A DNA stretch of 64,000 bases from Lepidurus packardi (taxonomy: Eukaryota; Arthropoda; Branchiopoda; Notostraca; Triopsidae). A program made the position numbers and the translations under genes. Of this stretch, positions 39,668 to 52,400 are shown in pieces (within the stretch, counting starts at the first letter, position 1; every line of letters starts with the position of its first letter). A model generated the notes under the pieces. That model worked only from the letters and a program-made list of their open reading frames with translations, had not been told where the DNA came from and ran no database searches. The DNA lies in NCBI GenBank assembly GCA_023053545.1, contig JAKZAN010000001.1:1012565-1076564 (forward strand). Reading direction: 5' to 3'.

Positions 39668-42082
39668 ATGTTCAGCCCCAGCGTTCTAGAAATCATAGGA
39701 TGGGTTTCCTGGTACCTTTTACTTGCTGTTGGAATAAGTAAAATTGTGTCGTTTTTTACGAACAGGAAAGAAGAGGTAGGAACTTTAAACTTTTAAACTT
39801 TTAGAGGTAGCAGCTTTAAGCAGACCTAGTATGACTATAACCTGTCTTTCCTATTTCACAGAATGCGCTCCAAACTCTGATTAATAGGAAAAGGAATCAT
39901 GTAGCACGAAGCATTCAATCCTTGGAAGCCAAATTGCTGGTTGACGGTCAACTCCTGGTTGGCCCCAGACAAGAAATCCTTAACCTGTCAGTCTCGGATC
40001 TTATAGCTGCCTTGCAAAAGAAGCAATATACCGCCGTAGAGGTTCTTCAAGCTTATCAAGCCAAAGTAAGTACAGGCATAAAAGCTCAAGTGTCTGCTAT
40101 CTTTGATTGAATCTCTGGTGTCTTACATAGGCTCTTGTGGTGACCAGAGATATTAATTGCGTTACCGAGTTTGTAAACGAAGCTGAAGCCTGGGCCAAAG
40201 CTCTAGACGCTGCCGATACGATCAAAGGCCCACTTCATGGACTGCCGTTTAGCGTCAAAGAGAATGCAGCTCTAAAAGGTTATGATACCAGTAAAGGACT
40301 GGCTAGAGGACTATTCAAGCCTGCCGAAGAGGACTCAGCCATGGTCGAGGCCCTCAAAAGCTTGGGAGCCATTCCATTTTGCAAAACCAATCTCCCCCAG
40401 ACTATGCTAAGGTAAGATCCTGCCCCATTTCCAATGTAACACTCAACTACCCAGCTCGTGTTTATAGCTATGGGTGTTCCAACCCGGTCTTTGGTCGGAC
40501 CGATAACCCGTTTGTCAAAAACCGCGTTCCAGGCGGCTCCAGTGGTGGAGAAGCTGCCTTAATTGCCCGTGGAGGCTCGCCATTTGGAATTGCAAGCGAC
40601 ATTGGGGGCAGTTTACGAGTTCCCGCCCATTTTTCGGGCGTTTCTACCCTGAAGTGCACCGCCAATCGCTTAAGGTAACGTTTCCTTTCCCCTCCAATCT
40701 AATCTAACCCTTTTCTTTTCTTTTCAGCTATAAGAACTTCAAAGGTTCCGTTGCAGGAGTTGTTGGAAGTAACAATCTTTAAGTTTTTTTCGGGAATTTA
40801 TAATATTTCACTGTTTTCTTTTGGACTCCCCATTTTCTTAGTCAGTTCTGTTGCGGGAATCGTGGCCCAGGATGTGAAAGTCCTTACGTTGATCCACAAA
40901 CTCTTACTTGAGGATTCTTACTTGGCTAGATTTGACCACAATGTGATCCCCGTTCCTTGGAGGGAAACCGTAAACGAAGCAAACTGAAAAGTCGTGATCA
41001 AAACTTTTACAAAATGTTCGCTTCTAGAAGTTTAACGTGGGTCGCAAGTTGCGCATTGGCTATTACGACCACGATAGCTATTTCCCCACCACGCCTGGCT
41101 GTCGTCGAGCAGTCTTAGAGGCCAAAAGCGCGTTGGAAGCACAAGGTCATGAATTAGTGCCTTTTATTATCCCCTTCCCCTCATCCAAAGTTACGGAAGG
41201 GTTTCTCAGCATTTTGAATGCCGACCAGTGCAAGCAATTCCTGGCCATATTGTAACACTTAATTACCTCGTATACTTGCTCCAGAACCTCATCCATTTTT
41301 TGTTCTTCCACAGAAAAAATGAGACGGTGGATCCCGTATTAACGGTCACTGTACTCGGCGCTTCTGTGCCCCACTGTTTGCGACCTGTGCTGGCAGCCCT
41401 CATTTCTCCTTTTTCCAAGGTTTTGTCTGGCCTCTTACAAGGTAATCTACTCCATTCAAATGAAAACGAGGTTGGGACGGAACGCGTACTCATTCTCCTT
41501 CTTGTGCCTTCTTGTGATTAGCTACGGGCGGAGCGCGTACCAAGTATTCCCATCAATTATGGGAGGTTTTGCTGGAGCGAGACGTGCTCGTCAAAGAGTT
41601 CGTGGATTACTTTACGACATTAAACCTGGATTTATGCCTTGGGCCTGTGTTTGCTAGCCCGGCCCCATTAGCCACTGACATTGGGCGGTTGTTTGGTAAG
41701 TTGAGCTGCTGCTCGTTTTCCGCCCGAAACGGTTTGTGTTAAAAGAAGAATGTTGTAGCTGCTGGCAGCTACAGCGTTCTGTACAACTATCTCAACTTCC
41801 CGGCCGGGGTGGTGAATGTCACCCGCGAAAACGATGAAGATCAAGCGAAACTCGCCGAGTATCCGCAAACGGACTTGGTTTTCAAAGTTATGGCCCAAGT
41901 AAGTGATTCTCGAGTCCCACTAAACACCTCTTAACCATTCTAATTGTCGGGGCGGTTTCTAGACCACGACTGGAGCACAAGGTGCGCCGTTAGGAGTGCA
42001 AATGATTGGATTGCCGTGGGAGGAGGAGTCAGTTTTAGCAGGCATGACTGTGCTGCAGGAAGCTTTGCAGAAATCGTCTTAA
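39668..42082 (+). CDS. FAAH: Fatty-acid amide hydrolase, copy 2
   Basis: Eleven exons: 39668-39775, 39862-40065, 40131-40411, 40468-40674, 40728-40768, 40842-40969, 41028-41251, 41314-41441, 41522-41695, 41759-41898 and 41963-42082. The product has 584 residues, and every exon has the same length and phase as in copy 1. Catalytic Lys147 (LPFSVKE), Ser222 (PGGSSGGE) and Ser246 (SDIGGSLR) are present, and the N-terminal anchor is retained (VSWYLLLAVGISKIVSFF). Proteins of the two copies look roughly two-thirds identical, while introns share no obvious similarity. The duplication is therefore not recent and both copies seem to be kept by selection. The active-site-near PQTMLS-type wording here (LPQTMLR|S) is closer to mammalian FAAH than copy 1 (VPQAGIR|S), hinting at different substrate preference. 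ATTAAA at 42157 may be the poly(A) signal. Confidence 0.95.
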
Positions 42083-43430
42083 AAAAAAGCATTCCGTCCA
42101 ATTTACTTCGCCCAATACGTCGCTTCTTATGAACGTTGCTTACTGTTACTTTTTTTATTAAAGGTTTGGGTTTATTAACATAAACATGTTTGATTTCGAT
42201 TACTGTTTAAGAATATTATGCAGGATCTTCTATTTGTTGACAAATACACGCTCATTTAAATCGTAATCTGTCGTTTGGCTTGAAAATTTCAAACTTTCTG
42301 TGTAATGCTTCGACGTTTGAGGAAGAAGAATTCCGGGGAAGAATTTATCTCCACGACAAGATTGAGTTCCCCAAGTCGTCTGTAGCACTTTTATTTGCGG
42401 AAGATTTGCGAGCCAAGTACTCAAATTTCAACATAGTTGAGATTCTAATGAGGCGCAATGCTAATTTCGCTAGGAAGCAAGTAGGAAGATTTAACGACAT
42501 ATCGTAAGGCTCTGCTGAATTTCAATGCAGCTTGAATAGAGCAAGGATAAAGGAGAGCTTGCTCATTGAAGATCAGTTCCAGGACATTATACTCCCATTA
42601 GCCTTAACAAGGCTCGAGTTTGGGCCCCTTTTTAAAGGGGAAGCTCAGTCTAACATAGGAAAAAAGAAAAAAAAATGATTGAACCGCCAAGATCTTGCAG
42701 TTCGCATCAAAGACCCTCATTACTATCTCATAGTAATACATATTCTGTGAATGCTACGCCTCATAATTGTACCATCGTGGACGCAATCTTTTTGAATTTG
42801 CTGTCGTAATACTAAAAAGGAAATAAGTAAGTAAATATATGACTAAGGTTTATGGAATGATTAAGAAAATGCATGTAATTTGACAACAACAAAGAAAAGC
42901 TTAAAACACAGCAATATTTTAACGATTTTGGAAACTTTATTCTATGCGTTCTAGTAAAAACTGGATTAGCCTAAACCTAATTGGCATAATCATACTCTAA
43001 TTGGCAAATTTCCATTGGCAAAATCCAATCTGAAAAGTTGGAAATTTAAAAACTGCGTTAAGATTGTATAAATATGTAAACAAAATCGAAACCAATGCTT
43101 TTTAAGCTGAAACGAAGGAGAACTTATGGTGTTTATGAGCTGTTGGAATTATATTTTCGGTAGATTTAGTGTTTAAATAACGGTCTTGGAAAGAAGCATT
43201 TGTTTGAAGATGCATTTTTGAAGAGACGAACGAAAATTGATTGAGCCAAGAACTGTTTAATTGAAATCCGTATTCATTGATTGTAGTTATGGATAAGTTG
43301 GTGTCAGTTCCATAGTTTGGGCCTCAGAAATGCATTTTTGTTTTGTTTTTGGTGTAGTTAAAGTTCTGCTTGGAAGTTTTGTGTCCCTTGGGATATGAAG
43401 TTGCAAATCTAACTTGTAGCACAACTATTT
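42083..43430. other. Intergenic region after FAAH copy 2
   Basis: The only open frame of note (plus, 42280-42507) has no homology I recognise. The rest is AT-rich without clear repeats. Confidence 0.35.
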
Positions 43431-43740
43431 ATAAAATAGTACTGCTAAAAGATCCTGTATGTTCTATTTAGCACTACTATTTATAAATAAATGTTCTATT
43501 TAGTACTACTGTTTATAAATAGTAGTGCTAAACAGAACTTTTATAAATAGTTTATTTAATAGTTTTATTTATAAATAGTAGTGCTAAATAGAACTTTTGT
43601 AAATAGTTTATTTAATAGTTTTGTTTATAAATAGTAGTGCTAAATGTTCTACTTAGCACTACTATTTATAAATAAAACTATGAAATAAACTATTATTGGT
43701 GCTAAATGTTCTATTTAGCACTACTATTTATAGGACTCGT
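43430..43740. repeat. Interleaved direct and inverted repeats of a TAGCACTACTATTTATAA unit
   Basis: The string TAGCACTACTATTTATAAA and its complement TTTATAAATAGTAGTGCTAA alternate several times, separated by GTTCTATT or its complement. The tract can fold into multiple alternative hairpins. Confidence 0.85.
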
Positions 43741-46417
43741 TGAAATTATAACTTTTCAAGTTAAGCAATTAAACTACAAAGCTGAAGTACTTGTCGAGCT
43801 TATCAGTTAAATAAGCTGACTTGGTGCTGTTTAACAAGATGAATATTGAGCTGAAGTGGGGGACTTGCAATTAAACTTGTTGGAACCGGAACCGTCAATT
43901 CGAGAGACGTGATATTGGTTCAAAGTAAACTTTCAAGAGGATCCATGAGAATTTACGAACGCTTGTGCTGTGTCGCGATAAACTAAATAGGGATTCGCTT
44001 TTTGAAACGTTAAAACCCCGTTTCATGACGTGAATAGGAATCCGGGGGTAACACAGCACAAAAAAGAGAAGGACTTTAAAGCACCAGTACCTTTTCAGTA
44101 TTCAACTGCATGCTCACAGGATATTTTTAAAAAAAAGGCTAGTTCAAGGGAGCCTCTCTACTTCCACACACTCGACTCGGAAATTATCTTCCCTGTATTG
44201 ATTCGAGACGAGCAAAAGCCTTAGCACACCATATATACACACTTCATTGGCTAAAAGGATGCTGGTTCATTGGCTTTCTACGTTTTATCTCCAAAGAAAA
44301 CTTCTTTGTAGGGAAAAGAGCCCAAGCCTATTCACCTTGGCTGAGGTTATCGTAAGTCCGTTAAATTGGCAGCCTGTCCAATCGACTTTATCCAGCTCCA
44401 AAAACCCACATTGACCGTTCAAACCAAAAGCTGCTTTTGTTTGTCTGATCTCACCAGTAAAAGCCGATTCCAGTTTTCCTTTTCAAACGGAGAACAAAAA
44501 AGATAAACCGAGACGTTTTCAGTTTTAAGTACGGATTTCAATTTTTCCAACCACGATTTAAAAGCTATAGGCTTTGCCCACATTCTTGAAAATCCAAAAA
44601 ACAATCTTATAAATGTATAGTATAGTATAGTATAGTATAGTATAGTATAGTATAGTATAGTATAGTATAGTATAGTATAGTATAGTATAGTATAGTATAG
44701 TATAGTATAGTATAGTATAGTATAGTATAGTATAGTATAGTATAGTATAGTATAGTATAGTATAGTATAGTAGTTTAATATACATTATAGTTATTAGAAT
44801 AGATTATGCTACACCAGGTACTCTTTCTTGTTTCATGTAGTGTACCAATATTGCTGGAACAAGCAATTGCATTTGTGTTGTGCTAGTTTTGTAGCCTAAC
44901 AACTGGACCAGGAAGAGGGTTCAGTAGCTTGTATTCCCTGCCTAAGAATGCTTTTAGTCCAGCAAAATTCTATTTAGTTTTATTAAACAATTTCTACTTG
45001 GTTTTATTAAGCAAATTTAGCAACTAAAAGAGCTAATTCAGGTATTCTAAATTGTGTTCTGTTTTGTTTCGAACAATAGTTCCTTCTATGGCCACGAGTG
45101 TCTCTGAATTCGGGTCCGCCGTCTGTAACCGAATTTCTAAAGAGCACGAAACTAATCAAATTGGTTTACGTAAAAGTTGTCGGCGTCATGTGCCTGTTCA
45201 AAGTTGCTATGGACTTTGAAAGCAACAACTTCTCATTAGTGGTTTTCATCAGGGGGCCTTACCAAAAACGAATTTCTTGGAATGAAGGCTTGGGTTATAG
45301 AAAATCCTCCATTCGGCTTTAACTTCACGTTGAAATATTGCATATTCAACCATGGAGCTAGAAAGGGGAACAAAAACTCAAGTGAAGCTTTTGGGTGGGC
45401 TTGGTAATCGTTTTCCTTTTATCGAGCAGGCGAACAGGAATTACCAGAACCTTTCTTTTTTTTAATGCTCCTGTAGAATCCTGTTCATATTGCTTTCCGT
45501 CAGCAAGGAATCAAGACCGATGGGTATTTCTACCAACTTTGGCCGACTTGAGTACGTTATAAATTCCCCGGCAAGTACTTACGTTATAAATACACCGGTA
45601 CTCCGATACCGATACTCCTTACCAGACATATTCCCTTTTCTTTGGCACGGAACACTCAATCGGGAGGCAGATGGGACAACCGATGAGAAATTGGCCTCTT
45701 TTTATGTCAGTTTACCTTACACCAGTACCTTTACCACAGACGTTTGCCAGAGATAATGCTAATTGGAACGTGAAACATTAAGATTACGAATAGACAGTCA
45801 GTGCTACTGGGGTTTAGGGATGTCAAACTTATGGAAATGAAGAGTTGCGATGCCTTGACGTTAGAGTGAGCGTCTAATCGGGGAAATGTCAACACAATTC
45901 TGTCGGGCAAGACGGTTTGACAGTGGATGAGCAGGGGCGGATTTCGACGAGATGGATCCTGGACAGCTTTGTATACTTTGGCTTTCTTTCTTCCGTACTT
46001 CTTCCGTTCTACTTTCTTCTTACGTACTACTTTCTTACGTTCGTGTCACTACCATGAAGCGTGACAGTATAATGCCCTTATAGAAGAAGCTGAAAGGCAA
46101 ACAAGCTGCGGAGTTTGAGTCTGTAAGAAAAGATTCCAAAAAATAAGACTCAAAACAAGTATAGTTCATGTGAAGACGTCATGCGAGTGTGAATAAGCCG
46201 TTAGCGCTTCATCTTTGTATTGAAAGCCCTTGTTGGGTTGTCGCCAACATACTCGGCCCTCTTCTCGCCCCCCAGCACGCCCCCTTAGTCATCATCATCA
46301 TCATCATTATCTTTCTTGCTTGTGTACGAGCCCTTTTTTGAGTATTCGTATGAATATAACCTTCGCAGTAGTAAAACTTTGTCGTGGCGAGTCGTAAAGA
46401 GTTTTTGTTGAGTATTG
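43741..46417. other. Intergenic region before the GABA-B-R2 3' end
   Basis: Apart from the microsatellite at 44615-44772, I could not support a gene. Small plus-strand frames (44030-44224, 45098-45322, 45490-45756) lack splice partners and known motifs. The GABA-B-R2 3' untranslated region occupies the right end (minus strand, below 46418). Confidence 0.35.
44615..44772. repeat. Pentanucleotide microsatellite (GTATA)n, about 31 units
   Basis: An uninterrupted run of GTATA units of about 158 bp. Perfection over this length suggests a young, actively length-changing array. Because the unit is not a multiple of three and lacks a stop in some frames, it creates a spurious open frame. Confidence 0.97.
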
Positions 46418-49400
46418 TTAAAGATATTCCACGATGTCGCACTTGATGGAGATGTTAGGACATGATGCTAAGACGCTGGCCGATATGGATGCTGCACTCT
46501 GACTAGAACTGGTGTCTTGTTGCTTTTGCACGAGCAGTTTGTGGAAAATAGGCAGCATGGAAAGGTCCAGATTGAAATCTGGTTCCAGGACGGAGGAGGG
46601 AGACGCTCCTATCGGTTCTGGATGGCGGGGCATAAGTAAGCGTCGACTCACGTCAGGAACACTTTGACATCCGCCGAGTCTTTGTTGCTGCCACAGTTTC
46701 GTCGTAGCACCAGCAGCTGGGCTTTTACTGTGATTTGAAAAACGCGTCGATAGAGCGGCGGCCGGGAGGGCAAACGTGGGTGTCATCACGGAGTTCGAGG
46801 CGGAACAAGAAGATTCGCCGGCTCTTTTCGTGCCGTTGGCTTGTCGTCGGCGCTTTGATTTACGTCCACCGCCGACTTCCTTGGCTCCAACCATTCGCCC
46901 CGGTTTGACTTTCCCGGTGTAGCCCAGTAAGGACGTCTTCACATTGTTGTTCTGGTTCTGCACCAGCCGGTCTGGACTTGTCACTAGAAACGTCCAAAAC
47001 AAATGCAACACGAAAGTTAAGATTCGATTCCAAAGATAAGATTCGCTTTTCTTCCAAAACATCCAAAACACGAAAGTTAAGATTCGATTCCAAAGACAAG
47101 ATTCGCATTTCTTCCAAAACTTCCAAAACAAAACGTCCAAAACACGAAAGTTAAGATTCGATTCCAAAGATAAGATTCGCATTTCTTCCAAAACTTCTAA
47201 AACAAAACGTCCAAAACAGGAAAGTTAAGATTCGATTCGAAAGATAAGATTCGCTTTTCTTCCAAAACATCCAAAACAAAACGTCCAAAACACGAAAGTT
47301 AAGATTCGATTCGAAAGATAAGATTCGCTTTTCTTCCAAAACATCTTAAACAAAGCGTCCAAAACAAATTCAACACGAAAGTTAAGATTCGATTCGAAAG
47401 ATAAGATTCGCTTTTCTTCCAAAACACCCAAACCAAAACGTTCAAAACACGAAAGTTAAGATTCGATTCGAAAGAAAAGATTCGCATTTCTTCCAAAACT
47501 TCCAAAACAAAACGTCCAAAACACGAAAGTTAAGATTCGATTCCAAAGATAAGATTCGCTTTTCTTCCAAAACATCCGAAACTAAACGTCCAAAACACGG
47601 AAGTTAAGATTCGATTCGAAAGATAAGATTCGCTTTTCTTCCAAAACACCCAAACCAAAACGTTCAAAACCCGAAAGTTAAGATTCGATTCGAAAGAAAA
47701 GATTCGCTTATCTTCCAAAACATACAAAACAGGAAAGTTAAGATTCGATTCGAAAGATAAGATTCGCTTTTCTTCCAAAACACCCAAAACAAAGCGTCCA
47801 AAACAGGAAAGTTAAGATTCGATTCGAAAGATAAGATTCGCTTTTCTGGGATCCATTTTTCTCTGAGATCAATCAAATCTCAATCAAACCAAAATCTCAC
47901 TTAAAATTTCTCAATTAAAATTAATAAATATAGAATATGAAATAAAACAGCGCAAGTCCCTATGTTCTTCAGTGATGCAATGACACTATTCCAGAATAAT
48001 AATAACTCTTTCTGGCTTCGGCCCTTTTTCACTTAAAGCGCCCAAGTCCCAATGGGAGTCATTCTACCCAACTCAATGGGATTGACTACCTAATAGGAAC
48101 TGCAGCTTCCATGTAAATGCCTCCGAGAATATTGCATATGATGTCTATATTGTTCTACTTTCTTTCTTTGGGGTTTATTCTCAGGACTTTTGTAGTTAAG
48201 AATAGCTTCTCTAAGTTCTGAAAATGAATAATAAAATAACTGTAATATAATACTAAAATAACTGTAAAGCAATCACATCCAATTCAATCCAATTCTGTAA
48301 TTCAATCAAACAAGAAAAAAAATCCATGAAAAAAAGGGAAAATTATTACCTGGATACGAAGGGACAGGGCAATGATTGCAGTACCCTGTATCAGGAATAC
48401 TAGGTGAAGCAGAGCCGGAACGGTTATTGACAGGCCAAGTCTCCGTTTTGGCTTCTAGGAGCGGGGAACATGTTTCAGGACTGTCTGGTCCTTGGCCATT
48501 TGGATAATTCGAGCAGTTGAAGGGCTCGGGCCCGGGCACGAGGCCTAGGAATACAGGATCAGGCTCAGCCACCTCGCTCGCCTGCCTGTCAACCAGTGGC
48601 ATAGGCGTCATGGGCTCGAACGACGCTATTGAGGGGCGATGAAAGGTAGGCATGGTAATAAGCAAAGGCTCTTCGACGACCTGGTGGTCGGGGTGGAACT
48701 CACTCGGGGCCATCATGTCATTGCTGGCGGAGCCGAAGATGGTGAGGCGGGGAATCGGTTTGTTGCTATCTAGCGAATGACACTCGAGACTGCTAGTTCG
48801 GTAATTGGAGAGCGATTTGGAATCGTGAAGCAAGGAAGCAGAGGCACTATAGTGTGAATGGTTTCCGCTGCAGGGACTGGCGGAGGCCCAGACTTGCAAG
48901 TCCCCAAACAATGAAACACTCCGGGGAACGCGCTGAGCCCAGTGCGGGGATTTGGGTTGGACTGTGGGAAGCTCATCAGCGCTTTTACACCAAGGAACTG
49001 AAGCGTGTCCTGTGCCGCGAAGATCGCAAGCACAACGCGGGACGTCGAAACGACGCGGGCGTGCGGAGTGAGGGCCCGGAATGCCGTCAGACAGATGATC
49101 AGATTGAGCCGCTAAATGGGACGATAGTATGTCCACGGAAGCTTCGCAAACTGGTCGCGGTGACGGAGCAGCGACGGGGTACAGCTCGGAAGTCGAATGA
49201 GCTGGGCTGCCGTAGTTTACATTCGCAAATTGGTCCGGCACGACCAGAACGAGCGGATGGTCCGCGAATGAGTCCTGTGTTGAGCCCCGGCTTACCTCCG
49301 CTGCGACGGACGTATCACAGTTATACACATTCTGCTCGCTTTCGACAGCTGCTGCCGCGTTTTCCTGCTCCACGGATTTACGCAGAACTTGGCTAATGAG

Positions 49401-52400
49401 CAACAAGGGGTGGCTAATGGCAGACCACACATTTGGATTCCCACTGAAAACTTCCGCCGTTTCGACCTCGTTGCGCCTTTCTTCTTGGGATTTGTGCCTA
49501 AATAATTACATAAAATCAGCTTTCGTCTTCTTAAAGATGTAATGAAGATTGAAGTAGTAATGAAGTTCAATGAGTTCCCTTATGTTAAACATACTCCCAT
49601 TAGGATAACTTCCTTTCGCACATAATTTAATGCATAATGCCTGAATGGAATACATCATACTGAGAATAGAATCAGTTAGCGTCTTCTTAAAGATGTCCCG
49701 TAACTAATAGTGAAGTCGCAGGAAATAAAGCACTTTGTAAGGTAAGTAATTAAAGTAAAAAAAATTAATAATTAAGTAATTAAAGTAAAAAGTAAAGTAA
49801 GGTAAGACATTCAGATTCACATACATTCACATAATTTAATGCATAATGCCTGAATGGAATACATCATACTGAGAATAGAATCAGGTAGTGTCTTCTTAAA
49901 GATGTACCGTAACTAATAGTGAAGTCGCAGGAAATAAAGCACTTTGTAAGGTAAGTTAAGACATTCAGATGCACATACTATATGACGATGTAAATCAACA
50001 TATCCAATTAGGATATGCTGATTTCAGGCATAATTTAACGCATAATAGAATACATAATACTGACAATAAGATATAGAAGGCACTTCCGCAGCGAAACTTA
50101 CAGCACAAACATTATTCGCGAGAAACCAAATCAAAATAAACCAAAATCAAATAAACCTGGTTGTTATTATTATTTCATATCGATAGTAGCTTTACTGTCC
50201 CAAACCATACACTGGCAATATCGATTAGTAAAGTTGATACTATATACCAATTGCAGTAACAAAGAACCTCACTAGCAGCGTGCCAACAGCAACAAAAGGC
50301 TCGAATTAAACTGTTTCTTGGCATGGTTTATCGCGAGATAAACCACCCTACTTACTTCAAGAGCAATCAACAGTGTGTGTGATGCTGCGCGAGCTCCTAC
50401 CTCAAATCTAAAAGTAACTATTTAGCGTGTAAACGGTACGATTAGCTCTTGATCATCCAAACAAAAAGACCCGCGAAACCGTGTTCCCAACGGTTTTTGG
50501 CGGGCAAGCTCCCATACCTTCTTCACAGATTTGTGCCGTGCGTGACCCAAAACTTCGTGTTTGCCCTAATTCCATTCTGATGCAGTATTTAACTCACTAT
50601 TACGTGCGCAATTCATGGAAACTAGCCGGATCGAAGGGACAGTTCGTCCATCTACCCCTTTTATTGGCGTCTAATACCAGCAGACATTGTGAACTTGGTA
50701 AGTAAGACCTATTCAAAGTTTCTCTAGTCTAGCATGTGCACTCTGCCTTGCTTTTATGGTTCCAAACTTGCATTTGCATGTCGAGACAGAACTCCCCAAC
50801 TTTTCCTCCCTCCTGAAAGCCCTGTCAGAATCACAAGAAACAGTTTCATTGTCTTCGAGTCGTCACTTTCTTACAGCAGTATTACTGGACTATAGCCTAC
50901 TCACCGTACCCATCGTATACCATACCAGCTCATTTAGCCCCCACAATGGGGAGAGAATCGGTAAGAAATCAAAACCAAAATCTTAAAAAATAGTCTAAGA
51001 CAATCGTAAATAATTCCCCAAAATACCCAAACATAGTACAAGGCTAGATGAAGCGGATACGTACTTGACATGGTCCGGCGAACAAGTGGTTTCCGGTGAG
51101 GATATCAAAGACGTCAGGGAAGCTGTATCAGCCGCACTCAGAGAAGGAACTGGTCAATATTTGACATAATTAACACACTCTTAACGCCTGCCAGGTGAAT
51201 ACAAATACCAAAGAGAACTTACTGCGTCCGTCGAGCTCGTTATGACTGGTTTTATGGACTTGATTATGGAGCAGCAGCTCGGCTTCGTCGCTCCCCAATT
51301 TCCCCAGCAAACCCTATAAAAGAAATTCGACGTTAAGCGACGTTTTTGTGGTCATCTGTCGATAGTGTTTCGGGTCGACAAAGTCGTCAAGTAGAGGGGC
51401 GTATTCTGGTACCTTTCCCCGGGATATTGGAGATCAATATGCTTCCACAGACACTCTGGTGGGGGAGTATAATGTCAATATAATGTCAGGTAGAATACCC
51501 CCCCAAAAAAGAAGCAGGATGCCTGTATGCTGGTTTGTATTTCATGCAAAGGAAAGTCGATAAAAGTAAAGGAAAATGGGATTCTTTCTTTCGTTTTTCT
51601 TTCAGGATTGGTCTCGAAAGTTGCTTCGGTCCAATTTTCAACGCTGTCAGTAGAAAGCGCCCCAGGAAGTCTTATGTTTAGTTTGGTTGGTCTCTTTTCT
51701 CTTAAAAGAAAAGGGAGTTAGTGGTTTTACCTGGATTTGGTCTTCAAGAACTCGGATTTCTTTGCGGAGTTTCGTATTTTTAGTTTTGGCTCGTTGAAAG
51801 GAATCCATGGCTGAATTTGAGTTGGCCGATTTAGTAGAAGAAGGCAGAGTGGGTTTGATAGTCGCTCGACCGCGTTTTTCAATGGTTCCTTGTGGATTGC
51901 GTCGTAGTTGAACAAGCTTTGGAGGAGATCAATGGCAAGACATGAGAAAATTGAGTTAAAAAGAGAAAATGGAGTATTTCTAGAAAGCTGAATTAATTTA
52001 GGAAAATTCTGGATTAATTCCAGATTGGATTCTTTCCCCTGGAAGGGCAACGAAGATCAAAGTATAGGGTTAAAAGTAAGACTTTGGACAAACGTGGACT
52101 CTACCTTGGGCACAAAGACGAGACATAAGGTGCCAGTCGTACAAAAAATGATGAAAACGGAGATGATGACAAAAGACGCATCTTGTTGATCGGAAAGGAT
52201 AAAGGAGATGGGAGCTCCAATCACGCACATGATGACAACGTTGTACACGCTCATGCCAATGTATTTGGAGTCGTTTAAGGCAGGAATATTCACATTGCGA
52301 GTCTCCCACGCTAAAAAGCACCCAAATACCTGCCAATAGGAGCATTAGATATTACTGTGTCCCAGTTTTTTTTTTTTAAAAACGTGAAATGAGCTTGAAA

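Noticed and set aside
44558-44785. Open frame with repeated LYYTI residues (minus strand)
   Set aside because: It is only the (GTATA)n microsatellite read in frame.
47151-47876. Several overlapping frames repeating [14 protein letters not shown]
   Set aside because: These come from the minisatellite in the last GABA-B-R2 intron; phases shift at each unit and the real exon begins at 46983.
48854-49396. 180-codon plus-strand open frame
   Set aside because: It lies antisense to the GABA-B-R2 tail exon, which has better splice phase and composition; treated as a shadow frame.
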